NCBI RefSeq assembly: GCF_030122845.1
Contig: NZ_CP126084.1
Coordinates: forward strand, 2,976,001 to 3,040,000
DNA length: 64,000 bases
Source: Paenibacillus woosongensis
Lineage (GTDB): Bacteria > Bacillota > Bacilli > Paenibacillales > Paenibacillaceae
Direction: 5' to 3'
Under the pieces are notes generated by a model, which did not search any database, was not told the origin of the DNA, and saw only the letters and a program-made list of their open reading frames with translations. Position 1 is the stretch's first letter. Every line of letters starts with the position of its first letter. Shown piece by piece: positions 36,128 to 45,544 of this stretch. The translations under genes and the position numbers were made by a program.

Positions 36128-36175
36128 AAGGGGCTATCCCGCAAGTCAACTTGATCACTTGTGGGACAGCCCCTT
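36128..36175 (-). terminator. long hairpin terminator of the decarboxylase operon
   Basis: 19-bp stem (arms AAGGGGCTATCCCGCAAGT and ACTTGTGGGACAGCCCCTT, two mismatched or wobble pairs) and a ten-base loop; the minus strand continues TTTCTTTCT. The GGGGCTGTCCC core is a widely used terminator stem in this group; a half copy is at 45860-45870. Confidence 0.7.
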
Positions 36176-36233
36176 GTTCAATGCATCCACACTTCGATAA
36201 TCTTAACTCCCAAGCACTTGTTACGTCTTGCAC

Positions 36234-36410
36234 TTAAGCGATATACCCTTTATCCTTCAAAGCCTCATAAGCCGCGTTCTCTTGCTCCTCTTTGATTTGA
36301 TACTCCAGGGTTCCTTCGACGATTTTGGCGCAGCGTCCGCCAAAAGGCTTCAGGGACTCTTTGATTTCCTTCAAATCAGCCGCTTCTCGTAATGGATAAC
36401 TAACTTTCAT
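36234..36410 (-). CDS. small conserved-looking protein, function unknown
   Basis: 58 residues, soluble, mixed charge, one Cys, high content of Lys and Glu (KEIKESLKPFGGRCAKIVEG). I choose ATG 36410 with AGGAGG ten bases before it; an in-frame TTG at 36416 is too close to the site. Last gene of a four-gene operon after the S9 peptidase, 70 bases away. I do not recognise the family; predicted helix-strand pattern would fit a small alpha/beta domain. Confidence 0.6.
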   Translation of the reverse strand: MKVSYPLREAADLKEIKESLKPFGGRCAKIVEGTLEYQIKEEQENAAYEALKDKGYIA

Positions 36411-36480
36411 ACGCAATCCACCTCCTATAGAAGGGATAACAAAATATGAGGGACTGCGCTATGAGATGGATCATATGGCA

Positions 36481-38454
36481 TTACTTTAAGTTGTTGATCG
36501 GAAACGGCTCAAGCGGGTCTGCCGGGGTAAACTGCAATATTTGCGAGTAAAAATACAGCTCCGCCTCCAAGGACTTTTTAATGTTTGCCGCTATGCGAAA
36601 GCCATGCTGCTCATGAGGATAATAGAAGGCGGCCACGGGAACTCCGCGCTGAGTCAGAGACGCCACGATCCCTTCCGTTTGCTCCGGCGGGACGATGGGA
36701 TCCTCAAGACCTTGAAAAAAGATGGCCGGATTCGTAATTCGTTCGGCATGAAAAGCCGGCGATCGTTCCCGGTACAGCTCCGCCTGTTCGGGATATTTCC
36801 CGATCAGCCTAAACGGATACTTGGCTTCCAGCTTATCGCTGTTCACCACGATTTTCTCCAAATCGGAGACGCCATAGTAGCTGGCCCCCGCCCGGCAAAT
36901 GGTCGAGAAAGCCAGCAAGCACAGCGTCGTAAATCCGCCTGCACTGCCGCCGCGGGCCAAAATCCGCTCGCCGTCGATCTCTCCCCTCTCCTCCAAATAC
37001 TTCGCCGCGCTGATGCAATCCTCTTTATCATAAATGCCCCAATTCCCATATAAGGACAGCCGATAATTACGCCCATAGCCCGTGCTCCCCCGATAATTTA
37101 CATCGACGACGGCGAAGCCGCGGCTCGTGAAATATTGAATCTCCAGGTCAAGCGCGGTGGAGGCTGCTGCGGTAGGCCCCCCATGACTTTTGATAATTAG
37201 CGGGGGCTTCTCTTGCACTGGGATGCCAAAATCCAAATTATGCGGCGGATAGTAGAAGGCATATGCCTGCTCGTTCCCGCTCGTCACAAAGGTGATCGGT
37301 TCGGGCTTCGAGACATAAGGAAGAAACTTCTCATAGTTCGTCAAAGATGATTTAATTACCGTCTCCTGCATCGTCTCCAGCGAGAGCTTGACGACGGATA
37401 AGGGCATATCATGAGCGCCTCCCAGAAAAGCAACGAAATTCGTCCCTGCTCGCAGATGGCTGATTTCCGTGTATCGCGACGGAATATCCGTGAGCTTATT
37501 GCTGTGCACGTCAATAACGGCAAGCCTCCAGGCCCCCTGTTCCACATACGAGCAGACAATCCGGCCATCCGGGATGAAATCGTACTGAGCCATGCGCAAG
37601 GTCCATTGAGGCGCGCCGAAGTCTGCCGCTTTCTGGTAAACAACGGACGTCTTATCGCCGTCCCAGCGGTAAAGATTCCACCAATTCGTACGATCCGAGA
37701 TGAAGAACAGCTCCCCCTGCGGTGACCATTCAGGCTGAAAAATCGCTTCCTCGGTACCGCCTGCAATTTGTTTCGGATTGCATAGCATACCTTCGTCATT
37801 TACATCAGCCACCCAGAGCTCGCTGCCATCCCACGGCATGCTCGGATAATTCCATGTGAGCCAGCATAAGCGTTTGCCATCGGGCGATAAGCGCGGTGCC
37901 GCGTAGAAATCGTTGCCGTAAGCCAGCATTTCTTGCTGGCCGCTAACCGGGTCGATCGATACGAGCGACTGCATGCCTTGGCCATGAAGGGTCAGCTGCC
38001 CGTCCTCCCGGACGCTGATCAGGCGGCCCCGCTGTGAATCGTAGACGCCGTCGGCATAACAGACGGACAGTGTATCCGTTAGCGGTTCAGTCGTGCTTCC
38101 CTCCTTCTGGCGGAACAGCCGCTGATCATGATGTCTAGCATAGGGCGACTCTTCTGAGCTGGCTACGAAGTTAGAGAAATAGACCGTCCCGCCCGAGAGC
38201 GTAAAAGATCCGCCCCCGTACGAGTTAACCAGCGTTCGGGCGCTGTACCCCGGCGGAGTAACGTCGGACATCTTTCCGTCCTCATCAGCTCTGACGATGA
38301 CATACCGCCCCTGCTCCGTCGGTCTGGATTCGACCCAATAAATGATATCTTGATCGACAAGAATCTCTTGGAAGGAAATTCTGCTCTGGGCGATATCCTG
38401 TGCCGTGATCGGCGATTTCCAGCTGCCGCAAGGCGACAATGCAGGCTTTGCCAT
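36481..38454 (-). CDS. S9 family peptidase (prolyl oligopeptidase type)
   Basis: 657 residues, cytoplasmic by absence of a signal peptide. The first 390 residues form a WD/beta-propeller-like domain (repeated GRLISVREDG, PRLSPDGKRLCWLTW, LFFISDRTNWWNLY). The last 260 are an alpha/beta hydrolase: VVDVNYRGSTGYGR oxyanion region, nucleophile elbow GGSAGG about residue 503, Asp in GLEDPIVP about 584 and His in HEQHGFR about 616. The enzymes cleave peptides after Pro or remove dipeptides or acyl groups. In its operon with a PLP decarboxylase it may supply free amino acid; that is inference. Confidence 0.85.
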   Translation of the reverse strand: MAKPALSPCGSWKSPITAQDIAQSRISFQEILVDQDIIYWVESRPTEQGRYVIVRADEDGKMSDVTPPGYSARTLVNSYGGGSFTLSGGTVYFSNFVASSEESPYARHHDQRLFRQKEGSTTEPLTDTLSVCYADGVYDSQRGRLISVREDGQLTLHGQGMQSLVSIDPVSGQQEMLAYGNDFYAAPRLSPDGKRLCWLTWNYPSMPWDGSELWVADVNDEGMLCNPKQIAGGTEEAIFQPEWSPQGELFFISDRTNWWNLYRWDGDKTSVVYQKAADFGAPQWTLRMAQYDFIPDGRIVCSYVEQGAWRLAVIDVHSNKLTDIPSRYTEISHLRAGTNFVAFLGGAHDMPLSVVKLSLETMQETVIKSSLTNYEKFLPYVSKPEPITFVTSGNEQAYAFYYPPHNLDFGIPVQEKPPLIIKSHGGPTAAASTALDLEIQYFTSRGFAVVDVNYRGSTGYGRNYRLSLYGNWGIYDKEDCISAAKYLEERGEIDGERILARGGSAGGFTTLCLLAFSTICRAGASYYGVSDLEKIVVNSDKLEAKYPFRLIGKYPEQAELYRERSPAFHAERITNPAIFFQGLEDPIVPPEQTEGIVASLTQRGVPVAAFYYPHEQHGFRIAANIKKSLEAELYFYSQILQFTPADPLEPFPINNLK

Positions 38455-38485
38455 GACTTAAAACACCTCCCTCGATAATCCGAAT

Positions 38486-40708
38486 CTACGGATTGACTTT
38501 AATATTCTCTATCGCTTTAAACACTGTCTCGCGCAATGCTTCAATTAAGACAGGAATGAAATTGCCTTCCGACGTGTCGGTCAGAAATGGGCTCATCGTC
38601 GTAGACAGAAGGAAATTGACCGGTTCGCTGTCCCCGCCGCTTAACCCTAGCCGCTGCTTATAAGCATCCACGAAGCCATGACCGTAGGTGTTCGGATCAA
38701 ACGCCGACTGCGTAATGAACATTGGCGTAGCGCCGACTTCATGCCGGTCCGGGGACAAGCTGAGCATTTTAAAGATTTCAAGGTTCAGCCGGTTCATGAG
38801 AGCAACATCGGTATTCAGGCCTTCTGCCGTCTTCAGATTGAAGGTATACGGTACGATAGACTGGTCGGAGCCGAGCTGGCGGAACAGCTCCATCGTTTGC
38901 TGGTTATGGATGATTTCGTCATTCGTTTTATCGACGATGAATTCCTTGATGTAGGCCAGCTGTTCCTTGATTTCCTCCGCCGTTCCTCCCTCCCGTTCTG
39001 CAGGAATCCGGTGAAACGGAACGACGATAAAGGGATCATCTTCTCGTGTCATCGTCAAAATGGCGGCATATAAGCGCTTGCTGTTAAACAGCGTTTTGCC
39101 GAGCAGCTTGCCATACCCGCTCTGATCGGTGCGAATGACCCGGTGACTGAGGTACACGCCAGCGGCCGCTGCACCCGGCTTCGACCCTTCAATCCCGTAA
39201 ATGCCAACCGTCGGATCAATGCCCCCGTGATAAACTACCGGAGCCTGGAAGCTGACGATGTCGCGCATCGATGAATTGCGGTAACATAAGCCGCCAGCCG
39301 GGTAAGGAATATATCCCGCCTTATGCGGGTCAATCGTAATCGAATCCGCGTCTTGTAATGCTTCATACTGCGCGGTGACGTATTCGTTCATTGTCATGGC
39401 TGGCGTATAAGGGCGTTTGCCGGCCATCAGCAGGGTTTTATGAGTATCTTCCCTTAGAATAGATGCGAAGTAGCCGCCCCAGGCGGCATCCGCGTGGATG
39501 ACAAATTCCAGACCCCGCTCGCGGTATTCCTCGCGCAATTGGATCACATCCGCAATCGGGTCAACAGCACTCTCTTCGGTACTGCCTATGACGCAGACGG
39601 TCATCAGAACCGGCTGCCTGATCGCCAGGCATTGATCCAGCCGTTGGCGCAGCTCGCTGATTTCCATGCGGGCATCCATATTCACGGGCACAGGAATAAT
39701 GCTGCTGGCTCCCATGCCAAGCACTGCCGCAGATTTCGGCCAGGAATAGTGCATCGTCGATGTCACGAGGATGGCCGCTGGCTGCATCACATCGAATAAA
39801 TATTTGCGGGAGAACTCTTCGAAACCCAGCGTTTGCAGGGTATATTTGCTCAGTGCCTGGTTAACGGTCTCGGCCTCATCCTTGCCTGTGGTTTGGCTTA
39901 ATAATTCTGCGATTCGGCCCGGGATCGCGAGTACATCGTCCACTTTTAAATTCAATAACGTCCATGTATCCAGCTCCGTCAGCACTCCGTGTTGACCGTT
40001 CAGCAAGGGGATGGATATTTGGCGCGCCGCTGCCAACTCCGCCTCGTTCTTCAGCGCCTCGGCAGCGGAAACGGCGTAATACTTCAAATTTCTCGCCGCC
40101 CACATCGCTTCCAAGTTCGCGACCGAACCGTCACAGGTGATATGGCCCCATGGCCTGATCGCCCCCTGCTCGATTTCTTCATCGCTGGGAATGGTGTACC
40201 CCAGCATTTCGCACAGGTCGTCCCCCGTAACCATTTCCAGCACCGTAGTCACGGGCGAGGATTCCGCGGCGACATTATTCTGGTTATACAGCATGGCCGC
40301 GAAATACCCGAGCAGCCCCGGCATCGTCAAGTCCCAGTTCATATGAGCCTGATAGCGGTAGCTATAGAAAGGGACCGATCCGCTCAGCTGCTCCAGCAGC
40401 TTGCTGTAGTTCTCGGTCAGTACGTCTACGCTGTTCTTGAATGAAGGCGATTGTTTGATTTCGTCTGTAATATATATAGGATCGTCTGGAAAATACTCGC
40501 GGCGGTCGCTGCTAATCTGCTTCACAGCCTGCTGGATCAAGCCGCTGAACAATTCCTCATTTTCGGCCTTTGGGCCGATAAACCAGCTTTCTAGCGAGGA
40601 ACTGCCAGGTCCCTCCAAATCCAATCTTTCTTGCTCGTCCTGCGCTTCCAAGTGCTGCTCCAAACGCTCTGCAAAGAGCTTTGCGGCGAGCTTTGCCTTT
40701 TTGCCCAT
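38486..40708 (-). CDS. PLP-dependent decarboxylase (tyrosine/glutamate decarboxylase group II)
   Basis: 740 residues, longer than the usual 480-620. Motifs: HITCDGSVANLEAMWAARN, VHADAAWGGYFAS with the cofactor Asp, and the PLP lysine in SITIDPHKAGYIPYPAGGL about residue 463. The PHKxGYIPYPAGG form resembles bacterial tyrosine decarboxylases. Substrate cannot be fixed by sequence alone; aromatic or acidic amino acids are likely. Middle gene of a tight operon: 27 bases after the upstream unknown gene, 31 before the S9 peptidase. No antiporter gene is linked, unlike usual acid-resistance systems. Confidence 0.8.
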   Translation of the reverse strand: MGKKAKLAAKLFAERLEQHLEAQDEQERLDLEGPGSSSLESWFIGPKAENEELFSGLIQQAVKQISSDRREYFPDDPIYITDEIKQSPSFKNSVDVLTENYSKLLEQLSGSVPFYSYRYQAHMNWDLTMPGLLGYFAAMLYNQNNVAAESSPVTTVLEMVTGDDLCEMLGYTIPSDEEIEQGAIRPWGHITCDGSVANLEAMWAARNLKYYAVSAAEALKNEAELAAARQISIPLLNGQHGVLTELDTWTLLNLKVDDVLAIPGRIAELLSQTTGKDEAETVNQALSKYTLQTLGFEEFSRKYLFDVMQPAAILVTSTMHYSWPKSAAVLGMGASSIIPVPVNMDARMEISELRQRLDQCLAIRQPVLMTVCVIGSTEESAVDPIADVIQLREEYRERGLEFVIHADAAWGGYFASILREDTHKTLLMAGKRPYTPAMTMNEYVTAQYEALQDADSITIDPHKAGYIPYPAGGLCYRNSSMRDIVSFQAPVVYHGGIDPTVGIYGIEGSKPGAAAAGVYLSHRVIRTDQSGYGKLLGKTLFNSKRLYAAILTMTREDDPFIVVPFHRIPAEREGGTAEEIKEQLAYIKEFIVDKTNDEIIHNQQTMELFRQLGSDQSIVPYTFNLKTAEGLNTDVALMNRLNLEIFKMLSLSPDRHEVGATPMFITQSAFDPNTYGHGFVDAYKQRLGLSGGDSEPVNFLLSTTMSPFLTDTSEGNFIPVLIEALRETVFKAIENIKVNP

Positions 40709-40735
40709 CTTGCTTCACTCCATTCTCTTCAATAT

Positions 40736-41467
40736 TTACATGCCGTGATTGATCTCTTCGTCGTCAAACCAGATGCTCTTGCCGATGCGGATCGAATACA
40801 GCGGAGTCTGCCCTTGGAATTGCACCTGATATTCCGGTGCAGTCAAAGGGTTTTCTGCAAAGGGGGTGTTACCAAGAATGTGAGGGAAATTAATCAGGCT
40901 GCCGATTTCCAGCAGCTCAGGATGAAGCCAGTCCGGTGCCTCGGCAAGCTCCATAATATGATGAAAGTCAGGAGCGATCGAAAGATAATGGGAAATGTAG
41001 GCATTCTTGCCTTGTCCAAATAGAATATAGGTCAGGCTCTGGGGGTAATCCATATTTTCGGCAAAATGCCGGAAATGAACGACTCTTTCAATCGTGACGG
41101 TAACATTATGAATGAGAGGAATGTCCTTGGCCGGATCTTGCGGCACACCGCAGAATACATCGGCGGCAAAAGAAGTGATGTGGCCCAGCTCAATTTGCGG
41201 CAGCGTAAATAAATTCGTCTGCACGTTTCCAAGGATATATGCTTTGTCAGGGTTTTGACGGCTAGCTTCAATGTAGGTATTCATAGCATCGGGAGGAAGA
41301 CTTGCTTTGAGGATCACTTGATATCTGTGGTTTTCCATATGAAACATAGGCAAATGGTCGAGAAAGAGCTCCTCTGTTCCCATCATGACGAACCCATGAA
41401 GATCTGGAATATTCTCGGGTGACTGCTCATGGTCGTGTGTACCGTGGATTGCAGTCCGATAGAACAT
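40736..41467 (-). CDS. unknown His-rich protein heading the decarboxylase operon
   Basis: 243 residues, soluble. His-rich N-terminal part with HGTHDHE, then FLDHLPMFHMENHRYQVIL, suggesting a metal-binding or cupin-like beta core; a later stretch reads IERVVHFRHF and a Trp/Leu C-terminal. No signal peptide. I choose ATG 41467, 11 bases after GGAGG; the frame is open to 41518. It precedes the PLP decarboxylase by 27 bases and is probably co-transcribed with it. I do not recognise a named family and infer no function. Confidence 0.6.
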   Translation of the reverse strand: MFYRTAIHGTHDHEQSPENIPDLHGFVMMGTEELFLDHLPMFHMENHRYQVILKASLPPDAMNTYIEASRQNPDKAYILGNVQTNLFTLPQIELGHITSFAADVFCGVPQDPAKDIPLIHNVTVTIERVVHFRHFAENMDYPQSLTYILFGQGKNAYISHYLSIAPDFHHIMELAEAPDWLHPELLEIGSLINFPHILGNTPFAENPLTAPEYQVQFQGQTPLYSIRIGKSIWFDDEEINHGM

Positions 41468-41588
41468 TACTTGAATGACCTCCTTCAAATATGAAGATAT
41501 ATTGTAATTTAATACCATAGTATCTATTGTATCCCATCAGACCTATTATGCCTACTATTTTTTCCAGTTGATCAATGCCGCATAGCAA

Positions 41589-41626
41589 AAAGCCCTCCAA
41601 ATCCGTATCCATGGTCGGAAGGCCTT
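41589..41626 (-). terminator. terminator of the splAB operon
   Basis: Ten-bp stem with two G-T pairs (arms AAGGCCTTCC and GGAGGGCTTT on the minus strand), 18-base loop and a short T-run, just after the splB stop. Confidence 0.55.
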
Positions 41627-41632
41627 GCGTTT

Positions 41633-42661
41633 CTAAGTGAAGTATTCCAGCTTCGCCTTAGGAAAAAACTTCTCCATGTAGCCCTGAAGATGAGTTTTCA
41701 AATCCTCTTCCTCTTCTTTAGGATAAATATACTTGCCAATGCCGTATTTGCCCCACTTGTATCTTCGTTTTTCTTCGTCCAGTTCGAGCTTGGTCATCGG
41801 GTAATTTTTCTCAATAACCCGCTTCGCCGGCTTGGTAAACCGATGCTGAATGAATTCGAATGTGATATCCTCCCTTGCATCCTCCGGCAATTCGGCATCC
41901 AGACGCTCAAACATATGGTAGTAGCCCTCCTCCCAGCCTTCATGCAAATAGATTGGAGCTACGATAAAGCCAAGCGGATATCCGGCTCTTGCCACTTTGC
42001 CTGCAGCCTCGATTCTTTGCGCCAGCGGCGATGTTCCAGGTTCAAAATTGTTGATGACATAGTCGGCGTTCACACTGAAGCGAAAGCGCGTTTTGCCGTT
42101 ATGCTTCGCATCAAGCAGATGATCCACATGATGGAACTTCGTCACGAACCTCAGCTTCCCGTATTCGGATTGGCCGAAATGCTCTATAGCCCGCTTGAGT
42201 GTATGCGTCAGATGATCGATGCCGACGATGTCGGAAGTGCAGGAGGCTTCGAACCGGGTCGGCTCCGGCGCACGTTCTGCCATGTATTTGTCCGCAGCCC
42301 CCAAAATTTCTTCCACATTGACATAGGTGCGGATGTATGGCTTGCTGCCCATCGTCGTCTGCAAATAACAGTAATGGCAATGCCCCATACAGCCTGTAGC
42401 AAAAGGGATTGCGTACTCTGCCGAAGGCTTGGACGTATCGAACTTCAGCGTTTTGCGGATACCGACGACTAGCGTAGACTTCGCCACCCGGTACCTTTGA
42501 AAGTCATTGTCTCCCGGCAGGTTCCTGACCTGATTATGGGAAGTCGTATAGCGGATTTCGACGTCCATGTTGGCGAATTTGTCATACAGCTCTTTACCGA
42601 GCGGATATTCCAGGGCGTCGGGCTCGAAATAGACGAGCTTCGGCGTAAACGGCTTGATCAT
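41633..42661 (-). CDS. splB: spore photoproduct lyase
   Basis: 342 residues. Radical SAM enzyme that repairs the UV lesion 5-thyminyl-5,6-dihydrothymine of spore DNA during germination. The cluster motif is CMGHCHYC with Cys 91, 95 and 98, and Cys 141 in FEASCTSD corresponds to the H-atom donor of the Bacillus enzyme. Starts four bases inside the end of splA. Shows that the host forms endospores. Confidence 0.95.
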   Translation of the reverse strand: MIKPFTPKLVYFEPDALEYPLGKELYDKFANMDVEIRYTTSHNQVRNLPGDNDFQRYRVAKSTLVVGIRKTLKFDTSKPSAEYAIPFATGCMGHCHYCYLQTTMGSKPYIRTYVNVEEILGAADKYMAERAPEPTRFEASCTSDIVGIDHLTHTLKRAIEHFGQSEYGKLRFVTKFHHVDHLLDAKHNGKTRFRFSVNADYVINNFEPGTSPLAQRIEAAGKVARAGYPLGFIVAPIYLHEGWEEGYYHMFERLDAELPEDAREDITFEFIQHRFTKPAKRVIEKNYPMTKLELDEEKRRYKWGKYGIGKYIYPKEEEEDLKTHLQGYMEKFFPKAKLEYFT

Positions 42662-42921
42662 TCGAAGCTCCCTTCCGAAGCAGTCCCGAAATAATACCGA
42701 TACGCCTGCTCCGCTTCCTCTTCCGTAGCATATACGGCCATTTCCTGAGTTAAAGGATAGTAGGTTTCATACAGAAACATCGCCAGCTCCTGCGGATTAT
42801 CCGGGTTATTGACGACCGCGGCCTGCTGGATATGGGTTACATCCTGTGTATGCGGGTTGCGATAGAAAACATAGACGATATCCCCGGGCTTATAGGCTTC
42901 AGACTGATGGTTGGTTTCCAT
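42658..42921 (-). CDS. splA: transcriptional regulator of the spl operon
   Basis: 87 residues, close in length to the 79-residue SplA of Bacillus subtilis. Motifs YKPGDIVYVFYRNPHTQDV and VVNNPDNPQELA are typical. SplA resembles TRAP-type RNA or DNA binding proteins and lowers spl expression. AAGGGGATGGC stands before ATG 42921. Overlaps splB by four bases. Confidence 0.9.
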   Translation of the reverse strand: METNHQSEAYKPGDIVYVFYRNPHTQDVTHIQQAAVVNNPDNPQELAMFLYETYYPLTQEMAVYATEEEAEQAYRYYFGTASEGSFE

Positions 42922-43029
42922 GCCATCCCCTTCTTTTCTATAGAGTAGTCAGAACTAATCCGAGTCGTTGTTAAAATATTCCCGCGAGTCCTGAATTTTA
43001 TGTACCGGGCAACACGGCCAGCAAAAAAA

Positions 43030-43064
43030 GAAGGCGCCCATGTCTCCTTGACCTGGACACCTTC
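43030..43064 (-). terminator. intrinsic terminator of the AA10 gene
   Basis: 11-bp stem with two wobble pairs (GAAGGTGTCCA/TGGGCGCCTTC on the minus strand) followed by seven T residues. Lies 53 bases after the LPMO stop. Confidence 0.75.
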
Positions 43065-43116
43065 TTGAAGAAGGATATAACTTTTTAAATCGGCTCTGTG
43101 CTTATCTTCATGAGAC

Positions 43117-43950
43117 TCACTGAGGAGGCGTGTTACCAAGCAGCTTCCATGGACCATATTGTCCCGTAGTGCCTGGCTCTTGGCCTTGCGTCCACCACAG
43201 CGCTTCCCAGAATTGTCCGTTATGGAATACAACATCACCCGTATTGTAGATGCGGATCGTATTCCAGACCAGATATTCGCCGAAACGGTTCGGATCGCCA
43301 GGGAATCCTGGCTGTGGAGTCGTCGGCGCGTTTGGATTAATGCTCAAATTGACGTCCATCACTTGATAGAAGGCATTTGGCGTGTCCGCGATATCCCATA
43401 CAGCGACGATTACGTAATAGCCTTCGCGGTCGTTCGGAATGAAGCAATCATTATAGACGTCGTCCGGCGGGATGGCTCCATCATCGATGTATCTGCAGAA
43501 CAGCTCCAGATCCGAGCGCTTCAGCGGCTGATTCGGATCCCAGCCTTTCTTGGTAATATAATAATCCCAAGTGTTCGTGCTGTGGTTCGCAACGATTTTC
43601 CAGTGGAACGTATGCTCCCCGCCCTTCATATTCACTTTCTTCCAACGCGTGGATGATTGCTCATCGAGCTCCAGAAAAATTCCTGCGCTGGCAATCTTGC
43701 CGTCAGGTACGCCGAATTCAGGGAAATCCCCTCGTCCCTCGATACTGAATGGCTCATAAATAATTCTGCCACAGTTCACGTTCTCTCCCTTCGCGCACAA
43801 ATCGGCGCGACTGTCGACTACATGCCCGTGCGCGGAAGCGCTATCAGCAAACAGCGTGGAACAGGCCAGCATGACGAGTATCGTCCCCGCGGCGACCAGG
43901 AACATTTTAATTTTCGAATATTTACGGTCTATCATAACTTCAGCTGTCAT
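43117..43950 (-). CDS. AA10 lytic polysaccharide monooxygenase with CBM5/12
   Basis: 277 residues. Signal peptide cleaved after SASA at residue 40, leaving His 41 as the N-terminal ligand of the copper brace; His 123 in NHSTNTWDYYIT is the second ligand, and Phe in NAFYQVMDV the probable axial residue. A Pro-rich linker (PTTPQPGFPGDPN) leads to a C-terminal CBM5/12-type module with Trp pairs (FWEALWWTQGQEPG and GPWKLL). Secreted enzymes of this kind oxidatively cleave chitin or cellulose; the CBM suggests chitin. ATG 43950 follows AAAGGAGG by eight bases. Confidence 0.9.
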   Translation of the reverse strand: MTAEVMIDRKYSKIKMFLVAAGTILVMLACSTLFADSASAHGHVVDSRADLCAKGENVNCGRIIYEPFSIEGRGDFPEFGVPDGKIASAGIFLELDEQSSTRWKKVNMKGGEHTFHWKIVANHSTNTWDYYITKKGWDPNQPLKRSDLELFCRYIDDGAIPPDDVYNDCFIPNDREGYYVIVAVWDIADTPNAFYQVMDVNLSINPNAPTTPQPGFPGDPNRFGEYLVWNTIRIYNTGDVVFHNGQFWEALWWTQGQEPGTTGQYGPWKLLGNTPPQ

Positions 43951-44358
43951 TTCATCTTCCTCCTTTAAATTTGAATAGGATAGGATTGCATCATACCAAC
44001 ACTCTTAAGCTACTATTTTCCTAGACCACCTCTTTCCAAGCATCATTTGCTGGTTCCCACGCTTGACAAGAAACAGCGTTCCTCCTTTCTTCAAGCTTTT
44101 ATTATCAAGTCCTGAAGAGAGTTGTCGAATTTCTTGAGGTCGCGGTTCAGGAATTGATGACAGAGATTAGATAATAAAGCGTAGAATACTAGTGCGATCG
44201 TTGAAGGAGATAAATAGCGAGGAATGATTTGACAAATGGAATATTATGGTTTTATTTAATTCATATTAATTTAAAATACTATATTTGTCAATTTTATGAC
44301 AAAAATAGAAATGCAAAACCTAATTTCATATAAAAAAAGCACCTTACGGTGCTTGATA
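43951..44358. other. promoter region of the AA10 gene
   Basis: AT-rich, about 400 bases. Contains the promoter of the LPMO gene and, at its right end, the terminator of the next gene. I see no cre-like site and no coding frame. Confidence 0.5.
44338..44353 (-). terminator. intrinsic terminator
   Basis: AGCACC/GGTGCT stem with a four-base loop followed on the minus strand by seven T residues, immediately after the 44359 stop codon. Confidence 0.8.
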
Positions 44359-45381
44359 TTAAGAAATATAGGGATTGCGGACATATTCCCTGCTGAAGCT
44401 GCCAAGATTGCCGAAATAAATCGAGATGAGCTTAGCCGGATCGGTGGCTAATTCCCCGCCTTTCAACTGGCCGCCGTCGTCCTTGTCGTCCCAGGCCCAG
44501 GGAGCATTAGCGCCTCCTGTGCCGTTATTGCCGTTGAACGCCCCCCAGCTGGAGAAGGTTTTCGGATCAAACCTGTGGTCCCACATCCCGTTAGGCGCAA
44601 AGATATCTACGAGCTTATATTTTACATTGCGGTCATTACCTCCCTTTGGCACGCCGGCAACGTCTCTGCTCGGATAATAATAGATTACGTCGGTATTCGC
44701 ATAACTGGTTCCGTCCCATGCCTTGATGCCGTGGCCTTTAGCTTCCTGGAATGTTACCGGATGATTCATTCCGTCATAGCTGAGGTAGCGTACTGTTCCA
44801 TCAATCGTCTCCTGGCCGTTCGTGAACGTGCTGTCGCTGGGTTTGAATGAGTAGAAATCCTTATGGAATACCGTTACCATTGCCTCCAGCCGGCCATATT
44901 CCGTGCCATCCTTGCGAACAACCGTCAGAACTCCCTCCAAATCATTCTCATGCTCATCGAGGCCGAAGAAGGGAAAATCCGTCCAATCGCGAGGGTGATA
45001 AAAGGCATATAAAATGAACCAGTGCGTCGTGGTTTCCACGATCGAATAATACGCTGTGCCTTTGAGACGTCCGGGATCAACGGATTGATTCTCCCAATTG
45101 TTCGAAGTGTCCCAATCCCCATCAAAATCGATGGCCGTTAGATAATCTGCGTCATAATCGCTGCTGTCCGTATCTTGAATGTGTACGGGCGCCCAGCGGT
45201 AAGCCAAATCCAAATCGCTCGCCGCTGAAGCGCTTCCAGCTGGAATTGCCGTGTTCGCGAGCAGGAGCGCAAACATCAAGACAACGAACAATACCGCCCT
45301 GCCCCGCTTTCCCCGTCCAAGCTTCTCCTTATCCGTCCGAGTGTATGGATGATCATGATGAACCTGGATCATTTTGTTCAT
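44359..45381 (-). CDS. secreted conserved protein of unknown function
   Basis: 340 residues. A basic start (PYTRTDKEKLGRGKRGR), one hydrophobic segment and cleavage near SASAAS (about residue 54) indicate secretion. The mature domain has recurring aromatic and acidic motifs: LAYRWAPVHIQDTDS, HWFILYAFYHPRDWTDF, LDEHENDLEGVL and IYFGNLGSFSREY. Close-looking proteins occur as secreted hypotheticals in actinomycetes and fungi, with some resemblance to the Vps62/DUF946 group; that link is from memory and weak. ATG 45381 follows AGGAGG by ten bases. It neighbours the secreted LPMO gene but has its own terminator. Confidence 0.65.
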   Translation of the reverse strand: MNKMIQVHHDHPYTRTDKEKLGRGKRGRAVLFVVLMFALLLANTAIPAGSASAASDLDLAYRWAPVHIQDTDSSDYDADYLTAIDFDGDWDTSNNWENQSVDPGRLKGTAYYSIVETTTHWFILYAFYHPRDWTDFPFFGLDEHENDLEGVLTVVRKDGTEYGRLEAMVTVFHKDFYSFKPSDSTFTNGQETIDGTVRYLSYDGMNHPVTFQEAKGHGIKAWDGTSYANTDVIYYYPSRDVAGVPKGGNDRNVKYKLVDIFAPNGMWDHRFDPKTFSSWGAFNGNNGTGGANAPWAWDDKDDGGQLKGGELATDPAKLISIYFGNLGSFSREYVRNPYIS

Positions 45382-45544
45382 GTGTAGCTGTCCTCCTATC
45401 TTTTATCTTAATTGGGTGCCTTCACACTAAGAATACTAAACTATTTATGTAAATTAAATACATTTATCTCATTTACTCTGATGGCTGTTTCCGTAATAAT
45501 TTCTGTCGATGATCCCTGACTCTGTAAACTAGTAAAAGGAAGCT

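Larger units (their letters stand above)
35520..36233. other. gene-free region with a 15-bp minisatellite
   Basis: No frame with a ribosome binding site. AT-rich at first; then a tenfold 15-bp tandem repeat at 35901-36050 and a large terminator at 36128-36175, both listed separately. Confidence 0.7.

Noticed and set aside
35914..36144. Minus-strand frame with CRTPN-like repeats
   Set aside because: The periodicity comes from the 15-bp minisatellite, which stays open in several frames; no start site.
38486..40708. Glutamate-dependent acid resistance system
   Set aside because: No glutamate/GABA or tyrosine/tyramine antiporter gene is linked to the decarboxylase.
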